Of a stretch of 64,000 nucleotides of DNA, positions 47,479 to 58,814 are shown piece after piece. The notes beneath the pieces are model-generated. The model was not told where the DNA came from, did not search any database, and saw only the letters and a list, made by a program, of their open reading frames with translations. The first letter of the stretch is position 1; every line of letters starts with the position of its first letter. The stretch lies in contig OZ059897.1 of the NCBI GenBank assembly GCA_964057225.1, positions 14,880,001 through 14,944,000 on the forward strand, in the 5' to 3' direction. A program made the position numbers and the translations under genes. The DNA is from Auanema rhodensis (Eukaryota > Nematoda > Chromadorea > Rhabditida > Rhabditidae).

Positions 47479-50101
47479 TTAGAAGATGTCCTGGAACTCG
47501 ATCGTACTGTCCTCACTGGGTGATGTTCGTGACTGCTTGGCTGGTGGTAGGTCTGTTTCTGTCCTTTTTGTTCTCAGTTTTCTTGGTGGTGTTTGGGTGT
47601 CCTTTGATAAGGTTGGCTGAATGGTCTTTGGGACCATTTGCTTCAATAGGTCCTTGATCTGTCGGAGTTCATCCAATATGTCCTTGCCTTTGTCGTCATT
47701 GTTTGATCTCATAATAATTCGAGTCAAAGTTGTAAGATCCTCACCGATGTTGCGGGTTGTGAGATCTATCCTTTTGAGTTCGGGCATAGCTTCTACGACT
47801 ATAATGTTGCTCTTTGTAGTGGGAGCTGGATCCCTTTCCTTCTGGACCTTTGTAAATCCATAAGGCATGTTCTTAAGTTCGATAGAGCTAAGATGGTCCT
47901 TCTGAATGTTGCGGACGAGGTCTGTGAGGCGCTTCTCATTGCCAAAAATTCTAAGCTTTTCCTTTTCCATATTAAAAACATAAGATGTTTTAGCTGTAGA
48001 TAGGAAATCTTTGAGCTTGATGTATGCTATTAAAGCATTAGCTGCGACATCGTTGACTTTTCCGGTGGGGGTTTCCTTGTTCTCCTCTAAGCTAAAGAGA
48101 AGCTTCAGGGTGGAGTCCATGGTCCTAGTCAGTTCTTTGAGGCATTCGGTCCTCTTTTCCAAGGGAAGTCGGATGTATTTCTGGCATCTATGATTGGAGC
48201 GATCAATGACACCTTGAATATCGGAGCAGCGAGTAGTAGGAATAGACATTATAGTGAGTATGAATACGAGAAGGATGTGAGTCTTTCTTTTGTATAGAAG
48301 AAAGAGCTGGCGGGCGAAGAAGCTGGTGACAGCGATGGGTAACCAGAGAATAATTTTTACGAGGTGAATGATGACATGGGCGGAGCTGACGGTGAATTTT
48401 GTTGCGTAAGCCGCGATGATGTGATAAGAAACAGCAAGGGCTAGCATTACTATAAGGATGCAGATTGCAATTTCTTTGTACCAGCCTAGGTAGATGTTGT
48501 AGAAATGGGTAATATCGGGCCATTGAAAGGTAATAGCTGTTTCGTGAAGTGAGGAGTGGTTTCCTTCTATGTAGTGTTTCTGCAGGTCCTGAATATTGCT
48601 GACGTAATATAATATTCCTGTTAGAGAGAAATATTGTATATTGTGTCCGCATGAATATGAACAGTTGATCCATGGTGATGCTGTAGTGATAGGTAATCGA
48701 ATATTGTTTGATGTTCCTTTTGGACTGCATTGTAGCATAAAGGCTGTGTCACCGCAGTTCGTGGCAGCTAAAGCATTTATGGGTGAAGTACATATGATGT
48801 TGGCTTGTGCTCCGTTTTGGCAGTTGTAGCATCCTCTAACCATTGAGTCATGGATTAAACATGTCGAGTCGTCGTGCGATGATGATACATTGAAGATTCC
48901 ATCCACTGTTACATAAATTTCTACCATCATGTTGCGATAGATGTTGATTTCAAGGTTCCGTTGTGACTGTTCGATTGAGTAAGCAGGTGTGAATATAGGT
49001 AAAATGGTTTGAACACTGTTAAAGACTGATTGAATGTTCTGGTTTTCACAATGGCAGTTGACTGAGTCTTCTGCAGGAGTGCATTCACACTGAGGGTTTG
49101 CTTTACAGTCCAATTTCTTTGCTTTTTCATGAGATGAGCATGTCAGTGTAGACTTCATGTTCCATATGGCCAGTCTTGTCAAATTTCTAATAAATTGTCC
49201 TTGCATTCTTGGAATAATAGGAGGTGTTAGACTGATTGCGGAGAATTTGAAAGGATGTACGTCTGTTTGAATGTCCGAATGAAGCGTGATGTTCCGTGAA
49301 GTGGTTGTGGTTCCGTTCAGATAGGTGATATGTAGTTGTGTGGAAGGTATCCATTCGTTACATGAAAAGACTTCGTAAACAGATTTGTCTATAGGTTTCA
49401 TGTAGGTGCGGTAGAAGAGGCATCCTGAAGATGGATAGAAGCAGCCACAGCCAAATCCTCCGCAGGATTCTGTGCAGTGTGTAGATCCAGGATATTGGTT
49501 GGCTAGTTCTAGTTCGTGAACCATGGTGTCCGATTGAATGGTGCTGCATTTGTTTTCTTGGCAAGATCCAGTTCTTGCGCATCTTTTGCTATTCTTTACA
49601 TGAGTACTGGTTGCTCGGGTGAAGAAGAGTGAACGGATTTCACAGAAGTATGTTGTTTTGATCCATTGTATGCGCAGAAAGGAGAACTTGTTCTGATTGT
49701 TAGTGAACGTTAGGCATGCTTCTTGTGTGTACGGGCTGATAGTGAGAGATTGTCCAGTCTGTATCTTGCATGTTTCTTTGTTGCATGAGGATTCTTGGGA
49801 AGTGCTCATACTAAGTTCTTGGCAAGCCATTGATTGGTGAATTAACAGAAGCGTTATTAATGGGATAACTGTTTTCTTGTTAAATCTATTTGTCCGGATG
49901 TATAGCTGTCCGAATAACGATGTGCATATTGCGTATATGAAGTTGGTCCAAAGTCTGATGGCTTTTCCAATGACCCATGGTGAATGCAATAGTCCGTAGC
50001 AAATGGCTGTGATTATGTAGGTTATGAAGCTGAATAGTAACATAGAGGTCCAGGGCCAGCAAGATGGGTTAAATAATGTGGCTGAGCAGAACGTGCATGA
50101 C
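47479..50101 (-). CDS. envelope-like glycoprotein, phlebovirus Gc (class II fusion) type, 5'-truncated
   Basis: An open frame of about 874 codons on the minus strand, without a proper ATG at its start: it is cut at the inversion junction (50101/50102). Residues 21-65 are hydrophobic and could be the end of a Gn-like part. A signal-like segment lies at about 78-94, ending at MAC. The Cys-rich ectodomain follows, with the Gly/Cys-rich fusion-loop-like motif at about 214-225 and many N-glycosylation sequons. A membrane span lies at about 544-566. Two more hydrophobic segments follow (about 577-602 and 609-626), then a 250-residue charged C-terminal region of unknown kind. Similar envelope genes occur in nematode BEL elements and descend from phlebovirus-like glycoproteins. 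Without gag-pol this copy is a fragment. Confidence 0.8.
49110..50101 (-). other. single-copy centre (loop) of the palindromic element
   Basis: These 992 bp occur once. They continue the minus-strand envelope frame upstream (its N-terminal third, with the signal-like segment and fusion-loop-like motif). They end at 50101, where the inverted second copy of the distal gene begins. The junction shows no filler sequence. Confidence 0.85.
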
Positions 50102-51732
50102 ACTGTAAAGCAAACCCTCAGTGTGAATGCACTCCTGCAGAAGACTCAGTCAACTGCCATTGTGAAAACCAGAACATTCAATCAGTCTTTAACAGTGTTC
50201 AAACCATTTTACCTATATTCACACCTGCTTACTCAATCGAACAGTCACAACGGAACCTTGAAATCAACATCTATCGCAACATGATGGTAGAAATTTATGT
50301 AACAGTGGATGGAATCTTCAATGTATCATCATCGCACGACGACTCGACATGTTTAATCCATGACTCAATGGTTAGAGGATGCTACAACTGCCAAAACGGA
50401 GCACAAGCCAACATCATATGTACTTCACCCATAAATGCTTTAGCTGCCACGAACTGCGGTGACACAGCCTTTATGCTACAATGCAGTCCAAAAGGAACAT
50501 CAAACAATATTCGATTACCTATCACTACAGCATCACCATGGATCAACTGTTCATATTCATGCGGACACAATATACAATATTTCTCTCTAACAGGAATATT
50601 ATATTACGTCAGCAATATTCAGGACCTGCAGAAACACTACATAGAAGGAAACCACTCCTCACTTCACGAAACAGCTATTACCTTTCAATGGCCCGATATT
50701 ACCCATTTCTACAACATCTACCTAGGCTGGTACAAAGAAATTGCAATCTGCATCCTTATAGTAATGCTAGCCCTTGCTGTTTCTTATCACATCATCGCGG
50801 CTTACGCAACAAAATTCACCGTCAGCTCCGCCCATGTCATCATTCACCTCGTAAAAATTATTCTCTGGTTACCCATCGCTGTCACCAGCTTCTTCGCCCG
50901 CCAGCTCTTTCTTCTATACAAAAGAAAGACTCACATCCTTCTCGTATTCATACTCACTATAATGTCTATTCCTACTACTCGCTGCTCCGATATTCAAGGT
51001 GTCATTGATCGCTCCAATCATAGATGCCAGAAATACATCCGACTTCCCTTGGAAAAGAGGACCGAATGCCTCAAAGAACTGACTAGGACCATGGACTCCA
51101 CCCTGAAGCTTCTCTTTAGCTTAGAGGAGAACAAGGAAACCCCCACCGGAAAAGTCAACGATGTCGCAGCTAATGCTTTAATAGCATACATCAAGCTCAA
51201 AGATTTCCTATCTACAGCTAAAACATCTTATGTTTTTAATATGGAAAAGGAAAAGCTTAGAATTTTTGGCAATGAGAAGCGCCTCACAGACCTCGTCCGC
51301 AACATTCAGAAGGACCATCTTAGCTCTATCGAACTTAAGAACATGCCTTATGGATTTACAAAGGTCCAGAAGGAAAGGGATCCAGCTCCCACTACAAAGA
51401 GCAACATTATAGTCGTAGAAGCTATGCCCGAACTCAAAAGGATAGATCTCACAACCCGCAACATCGGTGAGGATCTTACAACTTTGACTCGAATTATTAT
51501 GAGATCAAACAATGACGACAAAGGCAAGGACATATTGGATGAACTCCGACAGATCAAGGACCTATTGAAGCAAATGGTCCCAAAGACCATTCAGCCAACC
51601 TTATCAAAGGACACCCAAACACCACCAAGAAAACTGAGAACAAAAAGGACAGAAACAGACCTACCACCAGCCAAGCAGTCACGAACATCACCCAGTGAGG
51701 ACAGTACGATCGAGTTCCAGGACATCTTCTAA
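50101..51732 (+). pseudogene. second, N-terminally truncated copy of the envelope-like gene
   Basis: The plus strand repeats the distal 483 codons (from ATG 50281) plus about 60 codons upstream, all identical in sequence to the left copy. The frame is closed by a TGA at 50098-50100 just outside the arm. It lacks the signal-like and fusion-loop-like parts. It begins with ectodomain residues and keeps the membrane spans and charged C-terminal region. Confidence 0.85.
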
Positions 51733-51746
51733 CTCGTCGGCCGGAG

Positions 51747-52195
51747 TGTGCTTGAGCACTCTATATTCCTAAAAAACCTTAAAAACTCTATCTTTTTCTA
51801 ATACTTCATAATTCTTTATAAATCTCTTTTAACTGATCAATATTCGTGTAAGTTGAACCTAAGGCTCTTTTTACTCATGACTCATAGGCTACTCATCCCC
51901 CACGCATATCTCCGCAGAATAAGCATGAGATAACGCTTGCTTCTCCTCCCCCTTTTTGTATCTCTGAATTCTCTAAGTTAACATTATATCTTGCCTCTCG
52001 CGTTAGTATATAAGCCGAGAGGATTCCTCAAATTCTTATGTGTCAATAGTGTAAAAGAATTTATTCTTGTTACCGTTGCATAATAAATATTCTCTCCATA
52101 TTCTCTTCGATCAAGAGCACTACAAAAATCTACCACTGAACCAACTATGCCACTGCTCCGCTCACCCATTTCTAAGGACACGACGGCGCAAAACA
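51747..52195 (+). repeat. LTR, right copy
   Basis: It begins TGTGCTTGAG 14 nt after the envelope stop and ends GCGCAAAACA. Inside are TATATAAG (52007-52014), a likely transcription start region, and AATAAA (52082-52087), so U3, R and U5 are in the expected order on the plus strand. The outer end is U5. Confidence 0.78.
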
Positions 52196-52200
52196 CTAAA
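52196..52200. repeat. target-site duplication, right copy (CTAAA)
   Basis: It matches 47011-47015. The satellite monomer resumes directly after it (ATCAAATAAAAATAG). Confidence 0.9.
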
Positions 52201-55200
52201 ATCAAATAAAAATAGTTTGAGATTGGGTATTCAGATGTGTAGAATCTGAAATTCCTAGTGAGATTTGGCTAGGACTTCTGCTTTTTCCGGAAATAGGGTT
52301 TATACCGAGACCATCCACAAGGTTTGATCACAAAAAAGTTCAGGCTGTTGTCACGTTGTGCCCGATGAATGAACGATTTTCTCAAAAATCATTTACTAAA
52401 ATCAAATAAAAATAGTTTGAGGTTGGGTATTCAGATGTGTAGAATCTGAAATTCCTAGTGAGATTTGACTATGACTTCTGATTTTTCCGGAAATAGGGTT
52501 TATACCGAGACCATCCACAAGGTTTATTCACAAAAAAGTTCAGGCTGTAGTCACGTTGTGCCCGATGAATGAACGATTTTCTCAAAAATCATTTACTAAA
52601 ATCAAATAAAAATAGTTTGAGATTGGGTATTCAGATGTGTAGAATCTGAAATTCCTAGTGAGATTTGGCTAGGACTTCTGCTTTTTCCGGAAATAGGGTT
52701 TATACCGAGACCATCCACAAGGTTTGTTCACAAAAAAGTTCAGGCTGTAGTCACGTTGTGCCCGATGAATGAACGATTTTCTCAAAAATCATTTACTAAA
52801 ATCAAATAAAAATAGTTTGAGATTGGGTATTCAGATGTGTAGAATCTGAAATCCCTAGTGAGATTTGACTATGACTTCTGATTTTTCCGGAAAAGGGGTT
52901 TATACCGAGACCATCCACAAGGTTTGTTCACAAAAAAGTTCAGGCTGTAGTCACGTTGTGCCCGATGAATGAACGATTTTCTCAAAAATCATTTACTAAA
53001 ATCAAATAAAAATAGTTTGAGATTGGGTATTCAGATGTGTAGAATCTGAAATCCCTAGTGAGATTTGACTATGACTTCTGATTTTTCCGGAAATAAGGTT
53101 TATACCGAGACCATCCACAAGGTTTGTTCACAAAAAAGTTCAGGCTGTAGTCACGTTGTGCCCGATGAATGAACGATTTTCTCAAAAATCATTTACTAAA
53201 ATCAAATAAAAATAGTTTGAGATTGGGTATTCAGATGTGTAGAATCTGAAATTCCTAGTGAGATTTGGCTATGACTTCTGATTTTTCCGGAAATAAGGTT
53301 TATACCGAGACCATCCACAAGGTTTGTTCACAAAAAAGTTCAGGCTGTAGTCACGTTGTGCCCGATGAATGAACGATTTTCTCAAAAATCATTTACTAAA
53401 ATCAAATAAAAATAGTTTGAGGTTGGGTATTCAGATGTGTAGAATCTGAAATCCCTAGTGAGATTTGACTATGACTTCTGATTTTTCCGGAAATAAGGTT
53501 TATACCGAGACCATCCACAAGATTTGTTCACAAAAAGTTCAGGCTGTAGTCACGTTGTGCCCGATGAATGAACGATTTTCTCAAAAATCATTTACTAAAA
53601 TCAAATAAAAATAGTTTGAGGTTGGGTATTCAGATGTGTAGAATCTGAAATTCCTAGTGAGATTTGGCTAGGACTTCTGCTTTTTCCGGAAATAGGGTTT
53701 ATACCGAGACCATCCACAAGGTTTGTTCACAAAAAAGTTCAGGCTGTAGTCACGTTGTGCCCGATGAATGAACGATTTTCTCAAAAATCATTTACTAAAA
53801 TCAAATAAAAATAGTTTGAGATTGGGTATTCAGATGTGTAGAATCTGAAATTCCTAGTGAGATTTGGCTAGGACTTCTGCTTTTTCCGGAAATAGGGTTT
53901 ATACCGAGACCATCCACAAGGTTTGTTCACAAAAAAGTTCAGGCTGTAGTCACGTTGTGCCCGATGAATGAACGATTTTCTCAAAAATCATTTACTAAAA
54001 TCAAATAAAAATAGTTTGAGACTGGGTATTCAGATGTGTAGAATCTGAAATTCCTAGTGAGATTTGGCTAGGACTTCTGCTTTTTCCGGAAATAGGGTTT
54101 ATACCGAGACCATCCACAAGGTTTGATCACAAAAAAGTTCAGGCTGTAGTCACGTTGTGCCCGATGAATGAACGATTTTCTCAAAAATCATTTACTAAAA
54201 TCAAATAAAAATAGTTTGAGATTGGGTATTCAGATGTGTAGAATCTGAAATTCCTAGTGAGATTTGACTATGACTTCTGATTTTTCCGGAAATAAGGTTT
54301 ATACCGAGACCATCCACAAGGTTTGTTCACAAAAAAGTTCAGGCTGTAGTCACGTTGTGCCCGATGAATGAACGATTTTCTCAAAAATCATTTACTAAAA
54401 TCAAATAAAAATAGTTTGAGACTGGGTATTCAGATGTGTAGAATCTGAAATTCCTAGTGAGATTTGGCTAGGACTTCTGATTTTTCCGGAAATAAGGTTT
54501 ATACCGAGACCATCCACAAGATTTGTTCACAAAAAGTTCAGGCTGTAGTCACGTTGTGCCCGATGAATGAACGATTTTCTCAAAAATCATTTACTAAAAT
54601 CAAATAAAAATAGTTTGAGATTGGGTATTCAGATGTGTAGAATCTGAAATCCCTAGTGAGATTTGACTATGACTTCTGATTTTTCCGGAAATAAGGTTTA
54701 TACCGAGACCATCCACAAGGTTTGTTCACAAAAAAGTTCAGGCTGTAGTCACGTTGTGCCCGATGAATGAACGATTTTCTCAAAAATCATTTACTAAAAT
54801 CAAATAAAAATAGTTTGAGGTTGGGTATTCAGATGTGTAGAATCTGAAATTCCTAGTGAGATTTGGCTAGGACTTCTGCTTTTTCCGGAAATAGGGTTTA
54901 TACCGAGACCATCCACAAGGTTTGATCACAAAAAAGTTCAGGCTGTTGTCACGTTGTGCCCGATGAATGAACGATTTTCTCAAAAATCATTTACTAAAAT
55001 CAAATAAAAATAGTTTGAGGTTGGGTATTCAGATGTGTAGAATCTGAAATTCCTAGTGAGATTTGGCTAGGACTTCTGATTTTTCCGGAAATAAGGTTTA
55101 TACCGAGACCATCCACAAGATTTGTTCACAAAAAGTTCAGGCTGTAGTCACGTTGTGCCCGATGAATGAACGATTTTCTCAAAAATCATTTACTAAAATC

Positions 55201-57215
55201 AAATAAAAATAGTTTGAGATTGGGTATTCAGATGTGTAGAATCTGAAATCCCTAGTGAGATTTGACTATGACTTCTGATTTTTCCGGAAATAAGGTTTAT
55301 ACCGAGACCATCCACAAGGTTTGTTCACAAAAAAGTTCAGGCTGTAGTCACGTTGTGCCCGATGAATGAACGATTTTCTCAAAAATCATTTACTAAAATC
55401 AAATAAAAATAGTTTGAGGTTGGGTATTCAGATGTGTAGAATCTGAAATCCCTAGTGAGATTTGACTATGACTTCTGATTTTTCCGGAAATAAGGTTTAT
55501 ACCGAGACCATCCACAAGATTTGTTCACAAAAAGTTCAGGCTGTAGTCACGTTGTGCCCGATGAATGAACGATTTTCTCAAAAATCATTTACTAAAATCA
55601 AATAAAAATAGTTTGAGGTTGGGTATTTAGATGTGTAGAATCTGAAATTCCTAGTGAGATTTGGCTAGGACTTCTGCTTTTTCCGGAAATAGGGTTTATA
55701 CCGAGACCATCCACAAGGTTTGATCACAAAAAAGTTCAGGCTGTTGTCACGTTGTGCCCGATGAATGAACGATTTTCTCAAAAATCATTTACTAAAATCA
55801 AATAAAAATAGTTTGAGGTTGGGTATTCAGATGTGTAGAATCTGAAATTCCTAGTGAGATTTGACTATGACTTCTGATTTTTCCGGAAATAGGGTTTATA
55901 CCGAGACCATCCACAAGGTTTATTCACAAAAAAGTTCAGGCTGTAGTCACGTTGTGCCCGATGAATGAACGATTTTCTCAAAAATCATTTACTAAAATCA
56001 AATAAAAATAGTTTGAGATTGGGTATTCAGATGTGTAGAATCTGAAATTCCTAGTGAGATTTGGCTAGGACTTCTGCTTTTTCCGGAAATAGGGTTTATA
56101 CCGAGACCATCCACAAGGTTTGTTCACAAAAAAGTTCAGGCTGTAGTCACGTTGTGCCCGATGAATGAACGATTTTCTCAAAAATCATTCACTAAAATCA
56201 AATAAAAATAGTTTGAGATTGGGTATTCAGATGTGTAGAATCTGAAATCCCTAGTTAGATTTGACTATGACTTCTGATTTTTCCGGAAAAGGGGTTTATA
56301 CCGAGACCATCCACAAGGTTTGTTCACAAAAAAGTTCAGGCTGTAGTCACGTTGTGCCCGATGAATGAACGATTTTCTCAAAAATCATTTACTAAAATCA
56401 AATAAAAATAGTTTGAGATTGGGTATTCAGATGTGTAGAATCTGAAATCCCTAGTGAGATTTGACTATGACTTCTGATTTTTCCGGAAATAAGGTTTATA
56501 CCGAGACCATCCACAAGGTTTGTTCACAAAAAAGTTCAGGCTGTAGTCACGTTGTGCCCGATGAATGAACGATTTTCTCAAAAATCATTTACTAAAATCA
56601 AATAAAAATAGTTTGAGATTGGGTATTCAGATGTGTAGAATCTGAAATTCCTAGTGAGATTTGGCTATGACTTCTGATTTTTCCGGAAATAAGGTTTATA
56701 CCGAGACCATCCACAAGGTTTGTTCACAAAAAAGTTCAGGCTGTAGTCACGTTGTGCCCGATGAATGAACGATTTTCTCAAAAATCATTTACTAAAATCA
56801 AATAAAAATAGTTTGAGGTTGGGTATTCAGATGTGTAGAATCTGAAATCCCTAGTGAGATTTGACTATGACTTCTGATTTTTCCGGAAATAAGGTTTATA
56901 CCGAGACCATCCACAAGATTTGTTCACAAAAAGTTCAGGCTGTAGTCACGTTGTGCCCGATGAATGAACGATTTTCTCAAAAATCATTTACTAAAATCAA
57001 ATAAAAATAGTTTGAGGTTGGGTATTCAGATGTGTAGAATCTGAAATTCCTAGTGAGATTTGGCTAGGACTTCTGCTTTTTCCGGAAATAGGGTTTATAC
57101 CGAGACCATCCACAAGGTTTGTTCACAAAAAAGTTCAGGCTGTAGTCACGTTGTGCCCGATGAATGAACGATTTTCTCAAAAATCATTCACTAAAATCAA
57201 ATAAAAATAGTTTGA

Positions 57216-58814
57216 GATTGGGTATTCAGATGTGTAGAATCTGAAATTCCTAGTGAGATTTGGCTAGGACTTCTGCTTTTTCCGGAAATAGGGTTTATAC
57301 CGAGACCATCCACAAGGTTTGATCACAAAAAAGTTCAGGCTGTTGTCACGTTGTGCCCGATGAATGAACGATTTTCTCAAAAATCATTTACTAAAATCAA
57401 ATAAAAATAGTTTGAGGTTGGGTATTCAGATGTGTAGAATCTGAAATTCCTAGTGAGATTTGACTATGACTTCTGATTTTTCCGGAAATAGGGTTTATAC
57501 CGAGACCATCCACAAGGTTTATTCACAAAAAAGTTCAGGCTGTAGTCACGTTGTGCCCGATGAATGAACGATTTTCTCAAAAATCATTTACTAAAATCAA
57601 ATAAAAATAGTTTGAGATTGGGTATTCAGATGTGTAGAATCTGAAATTCCTAGTGAGATTTGGCTAGGACTTCTGCTTTTTCCGGAAATAGGGTTTATAC
57701 CGAGACCATCCACAAGGTTTGTTCACAAAAAAGTTCAGGCTGTAGTCACGTTGTGCCCGATGAATGAACGATTTTCTCAAAAATCATTCACTAAAATCAA
57801 ATAAAAATAGTTTGAGATTGGGTATTCAGATGTGTAGAATCTGAAATCCCTAGTTAGATTTGACTATGACTTCTGATTTTTCCGGAAAAGGGGTTTATAC
57901 CGAGACCATCCACAAGGTTTGTTCACAAAAAAGTTCAGGCTGTAGTCACGTTGTGCCCGATGAATGAACGATTTTCTCAAAAATCATTTACTAAAATCAA
58001 ATAAAAATAGTTTGAGATTGGGTATTCAGATGTGTAGAATCTGAAATCCCTAGTGAGATTTGACTATGACTTCTGATTTTTCCGGAAATAAGGTTTATAC
58101 CGAGACCATCCACAAGGTTTGTTCACAAAAAAGTTCAGGCTGTAGTCACGTTGTGCCCGATGAATGAACGATTTTCTCAAAAATCATTTACTAAAATCAA
58201 ATAAAAATAGTTTGAGATTGGGTATTCAGATGTGTAGAATCTGAAATTCCTAGTGAGATTTGACTATGACTTCTGATTTTTCCGGAAATAAGGTTTATAC
58301 CGAGACCATCCACAAGGTTTGTTCACAAAAAAGTTCAGGCTGTAGTCACGTTGTGCCCGATGAATGAACGATTTTCTCAAAAATCATTTACTAAAATCAA
58401 ATAAAAATAGTTTGAGGTTGGGTATTCAGATGTGTAGAATCTGAAATCCCTAGTGAGATTTGACTATGACTTCTGATTTTTCCGGAAATAAGGTTTATAC
58501 CGAGACCATCCACAAGATTTGTTCACAAAAAGTTCAGGCTGTAGTCACGTTGTGCCCGATGAATGAACGATTTTCTCAAAAATCATTTACTAAAATCAAA
58601 TAAAAATAGTTTGAGGTTGGGTATTCAGATGTGTAGAATCTGAAATTCCTAGTGAGATTTGGCTAGGACTTCTGCTTTTTCCGGAAATAGGGTTTATACC
58701 GAGACCATCCACAAGGTTTGTTCACAAAAAAGTTCAGGCTGTAGTCACGTTGTGCCCGATGAATGAACGATTTTCTCAAAAATCATTTACTAAAATCAAA
58801 TAAAAATAGTTTGA
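57216..58814 (+). repeat. higher-order repeat unit, 8 monomers (1599 bp)
   Basis: This block repeats the preceding one (55617-57215) monomer for monomer, including a private CTAGTTAGATT change in the fourth monomer. The same order, without that change, is at 52221-53819. The 1599-bp length comes from seven 200-bp monomers and one 199-bp monomer. Confidence 0.85.

Larger units (their letters stand above)
47016..52195. mobile_element. palindromic LTR-retroelement derivative with envelope-like gene (BEL/Pao type suggested)
   Basis: This 5180-bp insertion has ends TGTTTTGCGCC...GGCGCAAAACA and a 5-bp target-site duplication. Two arms (47016-49109 and 50102-52195, 2094 bp each) are exact inverted copies as far as I compared them, with coordinates summing to 99211. 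They flank a single-copy centre (49110-50101). Each arm has an LTR outermost and the 3' part of an envelope-like gene inside. No gag, protease, reverse transcriptase, RNase H, integrase or primer-binding site is present. The 5-bp duplication and a phlebovirus-Gc-like envelope fit nematode BEL/Pao elements of the Cer7 group; that assignment is inference because pol is missing. It is not autonomous. Confidence 0.9.
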
